Shown piece by piece: positions 21,331 through 32,370 of a stretch of 64,000 nt of DNA. Made by a program: the position numbers and the translations under genes. The notes under the pieces are model-generated. The model ran no database searches and was not told where the DNA came from. It saw only the letters and a program-made list of their open reading frames with translations. The stretch is from the NCBI GenBank assembly GCA_031841125.1, contig CM063106.1:42280001-42344000 (forward strand). Direction: 5' to 3'. The DNA is from Acanthococcus lagerstroemiae. Lineage: Eukaryota > Arthropoda > Insecta > Hemiptera > Eriococcidae. Position 1 is the stretch's first letter, and each line of letters opens with the position of its first letter.

Positions 21331-21789
21331 TTGATAGAGTTCGAGTCTCACCAATACCGGAAAGCTAGTGATATTCGAATACCTCCACTATCATCCTAGC
21401 GAACACAGCGACTACAGTATCAGTCGAGGTGGAAAAATAACGCTCGAATAAGGCGTTACAATCACAAGGTGTATTACCACCAGACCTGAAAGATTGAGAC
21501 TGTCGGGAGCACGTCATGGGCAGCTTGCTCAACGCTGTGAAAACAGGCGGCTAGTAAGCGAACTGCAACTTCACACTCTTTGGCATAGAGAAGGAAAACT
21601 CTAACGCAACAAACCATGGGGAAAACAACGGCAAACTACCCTGACTAACCCTGCCTCGAAAAGTCGCACGTCAGAAACCGCGACCACATACGTCCGGCAA
21701 CGGATACGGCACCTTATTTGATTTTTGATTTTTTTATATTCTTAACATGTGAGATGCGAAGCATTAATCATCATCATCGCTCCTTGTAT

Positions 21790-22010
21790 CATGGCTGGAT
21801 GCGTACCTATCCTCCATCACAATGCGTTGAATATAACCCACCATTGGTCTTGGTCCTCCATATCACGAATCACCATCCTCAAGGTTCGACTGGAATACTC
21901 CATCAGTTGCTCCAACCATCTCTTTGGCGAACGTTCGCGTATTCTGTTTTCATCGGCCTTACCTTCTACAATAAGTTTTTCCAAGGACTCGCTGGGTCGG
22001 CACTCCAACT
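21790..22010 (-). pseudogene. Non-LTR retrotransposon ORF2 C-terminal fragment
   Basis: The minus strand reads LEKLIVEGKADENR, then SPKRWLEQLM and VIRDMEDQDQWWVI. This is the familiar 'I..GK..GKR.RGRSP.RW.DQ......A.DR..WR' tail found after the reverse transcriptase of several LINE clades. Both ends are abrupt. Clade not assigned. Confidence 0.6.
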
Positions 22011-22059
22011 CGATTCCGTCAAGGGTGGGGGTCGGTTATAGAGGTCGTCTTCGCGTCAG

Positions 22060-22800
22060 CCGGACTGGCCAGCTGGATCAAGGGCTGATCCGTGCTGGAT
22101 GAGGAGTCAAGGAAAGATCACAGGTACATCACCTTTAAGCTGGAGAAAGGTACCAAGGTCACTACTCCAAAATTCTTGACAGCCATCCACTCAGTATTCG
22201 CCTCCTCAGCATCGTCAGCTCGTGAGCTTCGATGTCTACTGGTAACCCGATCTCTCTCTCTCTTTCTTTCTTTCTCTCCCCCCCCCGTTCTTCGTTGTTC
22301 ACCTGTTTTCCCTCTTTCTCCTTTCCCCTTTTCACTTTACCCCCGTTTCCGTTCCTCCTTTCCCCGTCCCCCCTTTTCTATTCCCTTTTCCCATTTACGT
22401 TCCATAGAGAACTGAACTTCCACTTGACCCAACTCCTGAGAGGCCACGGGTGTTTCGGCATATACTTACATCGGATGTCGATAGCGTAGAGCCCCGTGGG
22501 TGCGTACTGTGACCAAGGGGCGACAGACAACCCCTAGCAAAACCTGTTTAAGTGTGAGGCTTAGGAGTAAGAGAGGCGCAAGACGGTAATGGCGATCGAT
22601 CCCGGCGGCAACACGAGCTACAGCGATGGCACGATCGGCCGTCCAGCGCCGGACACCTTGGTTTCGGAAATGCTGAAGAGTGGAAGCGGATGGAACCGGG
22701 TGTCGGCCTTCGTCTCGACCATAATAAAGAAGAAGATGCAGACAGAGAGGAGCTACTGCGGACCTCTCGGCTGGGCTCACACCGCCGTCACCACCTTCCT
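22060..22800 (+). pseudogene. R1-like LINE fragments around a CT-rich tract
   Basis: 22092-22250 reads LDEESRKDHRYITFKLEKG, matching the 'EES.SDHRYI.F.L' end of R1-clade endonuclease domains. After a CT-rich low-complexity tract (22247-22400), 22655-22760 reads GWNRVSAFVSTIIKKKMQTER, like the 'W..V..F...I...K...ER' C-terminal tail of R1 ORF2. The reverse transcriptase between them is missing, so this is an internally deleted relic or two separate fragments. The long minus-strand open frame covering 22466-23137 is not a gene. Confidence 0.55.
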
Positions 22801-22864
22801 GTGTCGCCACACGAACCAAAACGAGGAAGTGAGGGATGAATGAAAGAAGCGCGTTCGTCAGTGG

Positions 22865-23255
22865 TGCACCCAAATTTCGAGCTGCGTGTCGCCAGCAGCA
22901 CATATACGAGGGATGTGGATGAAACCCATACAAAAAAATTGTGTACCATTTGCATTTTTGTGTGGCCAATTTCAAAATTTGTGTGTCATCCCTTCCAAAG
23001 ATATAACCAAAAACCCAAAAGTAGGTCGATGTGCTGCTGGCGACATGCCGCACCAATAGCGAGATTAGGTGCGACCAACCTGTAAATAAGCTCAAATAAT
23101 TGTATTCTAACTGTGTATTTTTTGTGTGGATCTTCACAACACCCTAAACTATTCCCATCCTCCTCCTTCCTGAATAGGGATGAGGAGAGTTTTTGGATTC
23201 GAGGATGCAGAATACCCCAAAAAATTATGTGTCATTTGTGTATTTTTAAGTATAG
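22865..23255 (-). repeat. Inverted copy of the 25.2-25.8 kb tandem repeat
   Basis: Reverse complement of the unit at 25217-25815, including the GATCTTCACAACACCCTAAACT, GTCGATGTGCTGCTGGC and CATCCCTTCCAAAGATATA blocks. It faces the tandem pair across about 2 kb. Confidence 0.8.
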
Positions 23256-23830
23256 GAGTGTCTTACATCGTTGAGTTCGAAATGAGTGTCATTTTTTAGT
23301 CCGCTAATTTCGATTTAGGCTTCCAAACCTTAATCTGACCCCTTCAAATAGGCGACCTTGACTCAAGCATTTTCTGGTTACTGTAACAGTTTTCTATTAG
23401 ACAAAATTAACCTAGGTAACTGAGAAAATCAAATAACATATCGAAATAGAGGTTTGTATGTCGCTGCATTTGAAAATTTAATCAGATTTTTTGTGTGACC
23501 CCTGTTGGCACGCTAATTCCAAATTTTCCCCTCTCCGAAGAAGTCAACTTGACTATGCCAAAAAAATTGGACAAAGTATTGGAATAAGGATTTTTCGTTC
23601 GCAGGTTGCAGTTCACTTTCTGTTAAAGACAAAAAAAAAAAAAAAAGAAAAGAAAATGCAATTTTTGTCATTGAGGAATGTGAAGGCATAATTTTCCTCT
23701 TTTTCCTTAGGAAAAGGACTAGGTTTTTTACTTGGAGAAGAGGAAAGAAGTCCATTAAATTTGCGAAATTAAAGCGACGATAGATACTCTTGAGGAAAGT
23801 AAGGAAAATAATAAAATTTATTTACTTTAC
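23256..23830. repeat. Degenerate satellite related to 61.8-63.0 kb
   Basis: Text such as TTTGAAAATTTAATCAGATTTTTTGTG, CTTGACTATGCCAAAAAAATTGG and GGAATAAGGATTTTTCG parallels the units at 61800-62960. Poly-A at 23633-23655. Confidence 0.45.
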
Positions 23831-23844
23831 TCTTTCTTTTTGAC

Positions 23845-24100
23845 TGGAATTGGTCCAAGTCCGACAGGTAAATTACAGTAGTAGTCAAGCTTAAGGGTAT
23901 CTGAATTTTGATGTGTTCGTGTAATCGAATTTGAAGGATGATATTTTATCCTGAATATTTTTATTTACATTTTTCAGTGACCTTAATGGGCAGTGTCAAA
24001 AATTTATTGGGCAGTTCCCAAAAGCAACAGTAAACACATAGCTTAAAAAGTGCATTTATTATTTAAAAAAAATTGTTAAACGAAAACGAAAATGAAAGCA
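23845..24100 (+). repeat. Direct repeat, copy 1
   Basis: About 255 bp from GGAATTGGTCCAAG to AACGAAAACGAAA that recurs at 24430-24690 with point differences. Both lie between the inverted arms at 22.9 and 25.2 kb. Confidence 0.75.
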
Positions 24101-24429
24101 GTTGAAATTAACTTTTCTTACTCGCTGGTTCATTTCAATTTTTTTTTTTTTTGGGGGGGGGGGGTTAGAAATTTTTAAGCCAAAGGACAAATTTTTTCAC
24201 ATCAAAAACAATTTTCTTTTTTTATTGACATCGAAGGGGTGGCTTGTATTTTATTCTATCCAGCGAGAAAAACTGAATACATACTTTAAAAAAATGCTTC
24301 GGCCTATAGCTTTTTTAATTTTCCATTTTAAATTATTTTATTTTGGATTACAATTATATTTCCCATTTTGTGAGTTTCGATTTCTGGTGCATTCCATCAT
24401 AATCCTCCATTGATTTCAATTGTTTCCTT

Positions 24430-24690
24430 TGCGACTTGAATTTGTCCAAGTTCGACTTGTAAATTACAGTAGTAGTTATGCTTAGGTATTTGAATTTTGG
24501 TGTGTTTGTAATCGAATTTGGAACACGATATTTTATTCTGAATATTTTTATTTGCTTTTTTCGGTAGCCCTAATGGACAGTACCAAAAGTTTTTGGGGAG
24601 TTCCAAAAAACAACAGTACATACACACACGTTCAAAAATTTAATTTATAGAAAAAAAAATCCTTCAGAAATATTAACGAAAACGAAAGTA
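24430..24690 (+). repeat. Direct repeat, copy 2
   Basis: Partner of 23845-24100, sharing TAAATTACAGTAGTAGT and ATTTTATTCTGAATATTTTT. Between the two copies lies a poly-T/poly-G tract (24138-24163). Confidence 0.75.
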
Positions 24691-25216
24691 ATTTTCTTAA
24701 ATTTTAAAACGAGGAAAATTTGAGAAGAGGTACTAATGAAAGTCAAGGTTGAACTTAGACAGTTGAGGCGACAGTGCACAATTTCTTTACTCACTGGTTA
24801 TTAATACAAAAAGGGTTGTCGTTTATTGTTTTTTTTTTATCCAAAGAAAAAAAAACTAAGTACTTTTCATTCCAAAAAAGGGAGAGATGATTTTGCCGAT
24901 AATTTTACACGAATTTTGCATTTTATTAGATAATAAATTGGACTCAATATGTAAGTTGTCCGACACATAAGCCAAGATCAAAGACCTTGAAAAACGAATC
25001 GAAGCCCTCAAAATTTCCGATCACTCACCTCTTTTAGAAGGTTGAGAATTATTTTAAAAAACCTTAAGAATATTTTTATGGGCGACCTTCTTACGACCCA
25101 CGGTTGACACTTAAATTCGGAAATTATGAACACAGAACCACACGATAAAAAACGGTCAACTGGGACCATTCGGATCCACAAAAAATACACAAATAGTACA
25201 CAATTTTAAAAATTTG

Positions 25217-25815
25217 CTCACCCCTATTCAGGGGGGAGGGGAGGGGAGTAGTTTAGGGTGTTGTGAAGATCCACACAATAATACACAATTAGAACACAGT
25301 TCTTTGAGCTTATTTGCAGGTTGGTCACACCTAATTTCGCTATTTGTGCGGCATGTTGCCAGCAGCACATCGACCTACTTTTGGGTTTTTGGTTATATCT
25401 TTGGAAGGGATGACACATAAATTTTGTAATTGGTCACACAAAAATACACAAATGGCACATAATTCTTTGGTGTATTCTGCATCCTCGAATCTGAAAATTT
25501 TTCTCACCCCTATTCAGGGGGGGGGGGAGTAGTTTAGGGTGTTGTGAAGATCCACACAAAAATACACAATTAGAACACAGTTCTTTGAGCTTATTTACAG
25601 GTTGGTCACACCTAATTTCGTTTGTGTGGCATGTCGCCAGCAGTACATCGACTTATTTTTGGGTTTTTGGCTATATCTCTGGAAAGGATGACACACAAAT
25701 TTTGTAATTGGCCACACAAAAATACACAAATAGTACACCATTTTTCTGTATAGGTTTGATCCACATCCCTAGTATATGTGCTGCTGGCGACATGGAGCTC
25801 AAATTTCGGGTTAAT
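25217..25815 (+). repeat. Two tandem units of about 286 bp
   Basis: Unit 1 starts CTCACCCCTATTCAGGGG at 25217 and unit 2 at 25503. Both contain GTTGTGAAGATCCACACA and a GCCAGCAG(C/T)ACATCGAC block. An inverted third copy lies at 22865-23255. No coding function. Confidence 0.85.
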
Positions 25816-25876
25816 GCTGGATGAGCGTTGCCTCGGTCAGTAGAGTGTCCCATAGCGACCCTGGCAGGAAAGCTGA

Positions 25877-25945
25877 AATAGGGGCTCGGGGTAAGGGTGC
25901 GGTATCTGGGGCCACTTTGGTATCCGTGCATTGCCATACCCTCCG
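25877..25945 (+). repeat. Short dispersed repeat, third copy
   Basis: GGGCTCGGGGTAAGGGTGCG to CCATACCCTCCGCC; relative of 3283-3350 and, inverted, 7330-7410. Confidence 0.5.
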
Positions 25946-25961
25946 CCAATTGGAGTATACA

Positions 25962-26119
25962 ACTGTTGGTAGTAGCGTAGTCACCTAGTGTTCAAGGGGG
26001 TCTGGTCTGGACCAGGGGGGGCAGAGAGGGTGCTAAAATTAGAAAAATTACTATTTAACAAAGTCGTAAAGGGGGTCCAGAGGTCCACCCCCTCCCCTGG
26101 CTACGCCACTGACTGTTGG
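25962..26119. mobile_element. hAT MITE with perfect 8-bp TSD
   Basis: A 142-bp element (25970-26111) whose left end TAGTAGCGTAGTCACC pairs imperfectly with the right end (reverse complement CAGTGGCGTAGCCAGG). ACTGTTGG is duplicated exactly at 25962-25969 and 26112-26119. Poly-G and C-rich interior like the MITE at 1550. Confidence 0.85.
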
Positions 26120-26759
26120 GGTCGGCAAATTCTGGAACGCGATGACAGTTTTTCGAATGCGCGTATACTAAGCCATTTCAGTAAGATGATCTTGCTAAAA
26201 TACTCAAACACAGTCGGTTGAAAAACACGAAGAAACGAAAGCCGAAGTCGAGAGTATTTTCCGTAACAGCGCAGAGGTGGAGGGTTGATCTGCCGAACAC
26301 AGCTGAACTACACATATATACAAGCCGAAGCTGAAACAAGCTCGAACCTCGGAAGACTTTCAGAGGTCGCGTTTCCTCCTTCGTCCGGTAATAAAGAAAT
26401 CCAGCGAGATCGGATAAAGTCTATCAACGAGGAAGAAGGAGGAGGAGAAGAGAGTATTAAGAAACGTACAAATTTATAATTTAATCCAGTAATCGGGATA
26501 ACGAATAACTGTTAAGAAGTTTCACAGTATCAACGCGATATTATGCGCGCGCAACATACCACACACAGCGACCACCCAACTAGCCAATGTCGTCATATCC
26601 ATTCAGCAAGAATACTACGCATTGGCCATTGACGTACTACAGAAGTTTTCTCTTTTTTTTCTCTCTCTCTCTTTCTCGATCTTTCTCTTTCTATTGTAAA
26701 GGGAGCCGATAGCGTAAATTCTGTGTGCTGCTACTACATCATCATTAAACGTAATTTTG
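26120..26759. other. Unassigned interval with CT tract
   Basis: No gene recognised; a CT-rich microsatellite at 26640-26690. Confidence 0.35.
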
Positions 26760-27370
26760 CCTCCCCCTCCCCTCCACACACCAGTGGTCGGTCGGTATCG
26801 TCTTGTTCTACAAATCGCGTTACGCTTATACTGAACTCCCGTGCCGCCTAATTTCATTTAAATGATAGAAAATTTTAGCCTTTTTCAAGTTAAACTTTGA
26901 ACTCGTCGCTCTTAACGCCGGTTCCCTCCACATAGACGTGACACTCGAGTAATTCGAGCTGAACGTGGATGCCGGCGAGTGGTTACAACTTGGGAGTGCG
27001 ACTGGTCTATCAGGAGCAGTAACTTTTCCCTGGCCTTGATCGATGATTAAATCCGCATTCGCTCCTCCCCCTCCCCTCCACACACCAGTGGTCGACGGTC
27101 GGTATCGTCTTGTTCTAAAAATCGCGTTACGCTTATACTGAACTCCTGCGCCGCCTAATTTCATTTAAATGATAGAAAATTTTAGCCTTTTTCAAGTTAA
27201 ACTTTGAACTCGTCGCTCTTAACGCTTGTTCCCTCCGCATAGACGTGACACTCGAGTAATTCGAGCTGAACGTGGATGCCGGCGAGTGGTTACGACTTGG
27301 GAGTGCGACTGGTCTATCAGGAGCAGTAACTTTTCCCTGGCCTTGATCGATGATTAAATCCGCATTCGCT
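26760..27370 (+). repeat. Tandem duplication, period about 304 bp
   Basis: Unit 1 is 26760-27063 and unit 2 is 27064-27370. Both start CCTCCCCCTCCCCTCC and end TAAATCCGCATTCGCT. Differences are few and mostly single bases, apart from a small CGACGGT insertion in unit 2, so the duplication is recent. Open frames here are mirrored copies of each other and are not conserved genes. Confidence 0.9.
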
Positions 27371-28029
27371 GTCCTTTGTACTCAACTCGTGACACCTCCA
27401 GAATTTCAAATACTATTTCTGTAAAATCTGCTTTACAAAGGTAACTCGTAACGAGCATTGGTCAACTGCACACGGCCGGTAATTCACCGTCTTTTTCGAA
27501 CTGAGAAATAAAAATCTTCCTGGTTCGTTTTCGTGTTTCAGTATTCGTATAACAAACAGTCCGAATCTGATGGCCCTATTGGGAAAGACTCAGCGCAAAT
27601 TTGCCTACGAATGTTTGCCCTGCGAAAATTTACTTGAGAAAATTAGTCATAGATGAAAATTCACCAGGTGAGAAAATTTGCCTTCCGAAAATTTGACATA
27701 GGTGAAAATTCGCCCGGGAGACCATGAGTAAATGTGGGCTAGTTAGCGTTACCCAGAAAACACCACGTGGAGGTCGGCTTAAGATTCATTATGGCGTCTC
27801 TCCCAAACTCACAGACGATCTCGGATGAAGATGTAAGTACGTCACACCAACAGGATTCCACGTTACCGCAAGCTTTTTGTCCAATTAGTATATCAGTTAT
27901 ACAAGACCGTGTGTTTTAATCTTGGGGGTTCTTTTGGAGTCAGATCTTGTAGTACCTTGCTCCTTTGCCTTCGCTTGGGCCCCGTTTTGACTGACTTATC
28001 ACTTGGGATGACAGAGACCGGCAAGTTGG
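27371..28029. other. Unassigned interval upstream of jockey relic
   Basis: Contains a local repetition of GAAAATTTGCCT/GGTGAAAATTC phrases (27590-27720). It may include 5' parts of the LINE too diverged to recognise. Confidence 0.35.
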
Positions 28030-29092
28030 AAACTAGATCCATAAGTTGCGTGATGTGCTGCCAGCCTTCTTGTGCAAATTACTGCTCTCGTACCTGACTA
28101 ACCGTCACCTCTAGGTTCACATTGGAACAGTAAAATCGTAGCTAACGAGCATAGCTGCAGGAGTGCCACAAGGAAGCGTCTTAGGGCCTACCTTGTACGT
28201 ATTGTATACCATGGACATACCTCAGGAGAGTAATGTGCTAACTGCCTTATTTGCTGATGATACTGGGATAGTGGCTCACAATCCTAATTACTCAACGGCT
28301 GTAGTACAACTTCAGAATGCTATCAACTCCATATATACCGGGTGATGAACGAGAAGTCGCACCATAGGCAAACATGTAATAACGTGCAATGTGTACGTAA
28401 TGCATGTAGCGGAGATTGTGTTATTGTGTCGGCGACGTTGCACCTTATCACATGTTGGCCCTATGGTGCGACTTCTCGTTCATCACCCTGTAGATGGGCC
28501 AACACATGGAAAATCAAGCTGAATGAAGAAAAATCCATTAGAGATGATTTTGCCCTACGTCACCATGGGTACATTCCTTGCTACCTCGATGAAAAGCTCA
28601 TCCCACTGAAAGAGATTCAGCAAGATACCTGGGTCTCCATCTTGATAAAAGATTGAACTGGCAGGAGCATATTAGTTGAAAGAAGCGTGACTCCCTGAAC
28701 CTACTGTTCCGAACCTTGTATTGGTTAATTGGTCGAAATTCAGTACTTGGCTTTGATAAGAAGAGACTCATATATACCTCCATATTTAAACCCATCTGGA
28801 TGTACAGATGCGAGCTCTGAGGTACTACAGCAAACTTCAATCGGATAGTTATAGAACGATTTGAAAACAAATTTATACGCACCATCACAAAGACATCGTG
28901 GTACCTCACAAATAACCAACTTTGTCGTGACTTGGACCTTGACCCTATAGATGTTGTGATCAACCAAAACTCCAATAAATACATACATAGACTCCATATG
29001 CCCATCCAAACACCGAAGCACTCGTCCTATTGGACAATTCTGAAAGCATCCGACGGCTCAAACGCAAGCATCCCTTAGACCTTATAAATTAA
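28030..29092 (+). pseudogene. Jockey-type LINE reverse transcriptase relic
   Basis: In order: HKLRDVLPAFLCKLLLSYLT (about 28038, two stops follow), GVPQGSVLGP (about 28160) and the catalytic box LFADDTGIV (about 28250). After a MITE interruption come YRWANTWKIKLNEEKS (about 28495), the thumb region with stops and frameshifts (28560-28960), and the tail SIRRLKRKHPLDLIN followed by TAA at 29090-29092. This tail is characteristic of jockey-clade ORF2 ends. The endonuclease and N-terminal RT motifs are missing. Several stops show it is dead. Confidence 0.8.
28336..28492. mobile_element. 153-bp TA-flanked MITE nested in the LINE
   Basis: Element 28338-28490 with long inverted ends: GGGTGATGAACGAGAAGTCG on the left and its complement on the right match without error over at least 28 bp, with weaker pairing further in. 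TA is duplicated at 28336-28337 and 28491-28492. Removing the element and one TA restores the LINE frame NSIY-RWANTW exactly. Confidence 0.9.
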
Positions 29093-29164
29093 CCCCATTT
29101 TGAGTCAAAATACTTTGCTAAAATTATCTACAAAAAAAAAATTGTACGGTCCACCTGGTCCGGC

Positions 29165-29335
29165 TAAAGCACTAGAACGAAATGAGTGTAGACATACGCC
29201 ATTTTCTATCCAGTTCAGTTCCAAGGAGAAAAGAAAATCGGCTGCGCGGGAACGACCACGTGGCCGGTTTTTGTTTCACGGAACAAGCTGGATAGAAAAT
29301 GGCGTATGTCTTCACTTGGGCGTTCTAGTGCTCTA
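29165..29335. mobile_element. 167-bp TA-flanked hairpin MITE
   Basis: Element 29167-29333 with about 45-bp inverted arms (AGCACTAGAACG..., ACATACGCCATTTTCTATCC and complements) around a 75-bp GC-rich loop. TA occurs at both edges. It lies 75 bp downstream of the jockey stop codon. Confidence 0.75.
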
Positions 29336-29459
29336 GTCCGGCTTGGTCATAAAATTATACTTCTCAGATTTCTGGGACCTGTAACTTTGAAGCTCATCAG
29401 AGTAATTTAGTCCTTTATACCTACAACTATGATTGCCCATAATTTGTAATATGTGAATA

Positions 29460-31420
29460 TTATCTTGTGTCATACGTAAAGGTTAATGTCATAACAGACA
29501 GTTCCAAATAAACTTTGTTAAAAAAAAAAAAAAAAAAGTCAGAGATTGACCACAACAATTGACTGAAAACCCTGGTAATAGAACTTGATGCTATCTCTTC
29601 TGGAAATGTGAAGTCACTGACAGCAAACTGAAAACATATACTTCCAATATTTCTGAATAATAATACCACTTTGTTAGTAAAAAAACAACTTGAAAAAAAA
29701 AAGTTTAAGAAAATATAAAAGATATTTGGACAAGATGGTAACATCCACGACGATAGACACCTCCCTATGCTTTTTCCATTCAAAGATATTAATTATCCTG
29801 TCTAATGAATTAGATTGGTGGGATTTGTTGCGGATATTAATATATAATCCAAAATACCCCCCCCCCCTCCTCCCACAGAAAAAATAGAAAGTTAAGGATC
29901 AAAACTTGCTGGTAACAAAATATTCTCAATTTGTGGAGAATGCCCCTTGAACCCGATTCGACGTACACGCGCTGTGTGATACCATAGAGTCGGTCAGCCG
30001 AACTTGGGCTCCATTCAGCGCACACTTGCCGGAACTGCAGGTGGAGCCAGCGTCCTGACCAATGTCGTAACTTTTTGACCAAATTTATTTTGATAAGATC
30101 CCTCAAACTGAATATATGACGCTGCTTCATTGGGGGCCAGCAATGAATAAGCCAAAGATGCGATAAGCTACAGGCCGCGAACTCGTTACGACGTACCATT
30201 TAAACAAGCACCCAGCTGCTGGAAGACGGTCAGCTCTTGACTGAAAAATTAGAGACTAACGTATCTCTTATTGGCGGTTGTTAGAAAAGATATCAGGAAA
30301 AAGACACCTATTCGTAATCATGTTTAAGGTCTTTTGTTCTGGAATATAAGAGCTGATAGATGAAAGGTAATTGGGACGACACTACACGCACACTAATAGC
30401 ACATGGCAAGTTCAAAAGGCTTCAGACTGCAAAGCTGCAGGCTCTGCAACATTCACACTTCAACCATCTGGTCGAAGATTCCATCCGATTTCTAATTTCT
30501 GAGGAGCAGTTGATCAACAGATAAAAAACCAACGCTACTCCTACCCAACCATAAAAATATCAAATTATTAGCGAACATTTATCCACTTCTAAGGGAATGA
30601 AAACAACATAATATTCACGCTAGCAGATTCTCTGTTCGCTTGATAATAATTAGGCATAGGTGCGACATACATATGTCCTATGACTGATTTGTCTGAAAAA
30701 TGTTACACAAGACATTGGTACAAACATAATGTTCACTTCAACAAGCTGATTTACTGGTCTTTACATGCTACATATTACAACTCGTTTGCTTCTCGCTACT
30801 ACTGGTAACTGGCAACAGAAAACGTTCTTCTATATTACTCAATTCAACCAATTCAGGTGGCATCTTATATGATGAGAAAATTGTAACTCTTCATGCGCTA
30901 AAAACTCAGCATTGACATAAGAACGATTGGAAAATCGCTTGATAATAGTTATAATTATTCATAAAATAATCAAAACAATGTAATTCAGGAATGTTAAAGG
31001 CTTCGACGACCCTAATAAAAACTTTCACAAAAATACCCGATTAACACAGAACGACAGAACACACCGCTTATTCGAAAATCCACAGAGATAACGAGAATTC
31101 ATTTTCCGCTTTAATTGTGTTCTATGCGGTAATCAAACAGAAAACTAAACTACTAAACTACTAAACAGAAATACTAGTGCTGACTGCTGAGGTGCCCAGC
31201 GATACCTTGTAAAACTGATCCTGAGATCAAAGATCATACTGGACGATACATTGCACTCTCTCGCGGAGTCCGCGACAACTGGAGAAGAAGAAGAAAAAAA
31301 GTGATTGCAACAGGCTCGGTAGCCGACCCTAAAAACAAGTGAATATGCATCTAGTAAAAAATAAAAAACATAAAAAATACCTACTAGAATGCCATAGAAT
31401 TTTTTCTCCGTTGATCGTAA
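29460..31420 (-). mobile_element. Family A dispersed repeat, copy 1 (minus)
   Basis: About 2 kb aligning in blocks with 42860-46565 (same strand) and, in reverse complement, with 53390-54800 and 35488-35990. Diagnostic blocks are CATTTCCAGAAG...GTTATCAGGG, CATAGGGAGGTGTC, TTTTGTTACCAGCAA, ACTGGAAAATTAGAGAC, GACACTACA(G/C)GCACAC and the terminal AGCCGA...CCTGTTGCAATCAC. No transposase, RT or gag-like domain is recognised, and no TSD was found. A candidate uncharacterised transposon or large non-autonomous element. Confidence 0.6.
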
Positions 31421-32370
31421 TGACGAGGATAATACCCAATGACGATGTAAGCGTATATCTTCTTCATTCATTCATTCATCTTTTAAGGTGATCCAAGTTA
31501 TTGGTACATAGGCGAGGGAAGGGGACTCGTCTGATACACGTTACACGACAGTGACAACGATGATTGTTCTTCAGACCGACCTACACCGAAATACATAGAT
31601 GTCTCAAGGATGGGCCGGTATAAGTGGGTACTCGGAGCACGTGCGTGAAAATGAAAGATTTGATTCGAGTGCCCATCGAAAATTCGATTACGATATGTTC
31701 GATGGTGCAGGACGCTGGCTATATCCTTACGTTACTTCTCGTAACCATTGCATCGCGTTCCTTCGTCAAAAAGGCCATTAACTTTACAGAATACCATAGT
31801 ACGACAATAGCGAAGAGTATTCCGACAAAATGACTAACATTAAATCGAAGATTTCTTATCACAATAGACGAGTTATTAGTTCCACGCTGTTCGCTGAAAG
31901 CTATATCCAATTTATCTTGGAAAAGAATGACAAGAGGCTACCAAAACCTATACATATCCAAACGTATACATATTACGTACTCATATTATAGTCTCGTAGC
32001 TTGGGGTAGCCAGAGGTCTGAGCCCGTCAGCTTCTCGCGAGTTCCCCTTCAGATTTTTTCCCCTCAACAAACTCGACTCATCCAAGCCGCTGAATAACAA
32101 GAAAATCTCTGTTTCGCAAGGTCTCCCAATGAATTTCAGAGCCCTAACCCTCCCTTTCTCATGACTTTTCGTTGGGGCTACATTCCCTCTGTAGTAGGTA
32201 ATACATTTCTAATCATTTGCTTAGCCTTACCCAACCATCTTAATAGTACAATCGTCCATAAGTTGAGACTATACGCGGATATGAGGACAACTACAAGGCT
32301 TCCTAGTCAGCGTGTTCCCTTCATATCCATCCTCGCAGCAACTTTCAAATTCTTTTCCCCCGCCTTTCCA
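31421..32370. other. Unassigned interval
   Basis: No gene or repeat boundary supported. It lies between family A copy 1 and the Tigger relic and may hold the lost 5' part of the latter. Confidence 0.35.

Noticed and set aside
22232..22415. S/F/P-rich ORFs
   Set aside because: Translations of a CT-rich low-complexity tract.
22466..23137. 223-codon open frame on the minus strand, the longest in the window
   Set aside because: It runs through the R1-like fragment and then through the inverted repeat copy at 22865-23255; the translated repeat part also appears from 25.3 kb. No domain.
26615..27164. Two similar minus-strand ORFs (FRTRRYRP...TGVWRGGGG)
   Set aside because: They are the same non-coding 304-bp unit read twice; similarity reflects the tandem duplication.
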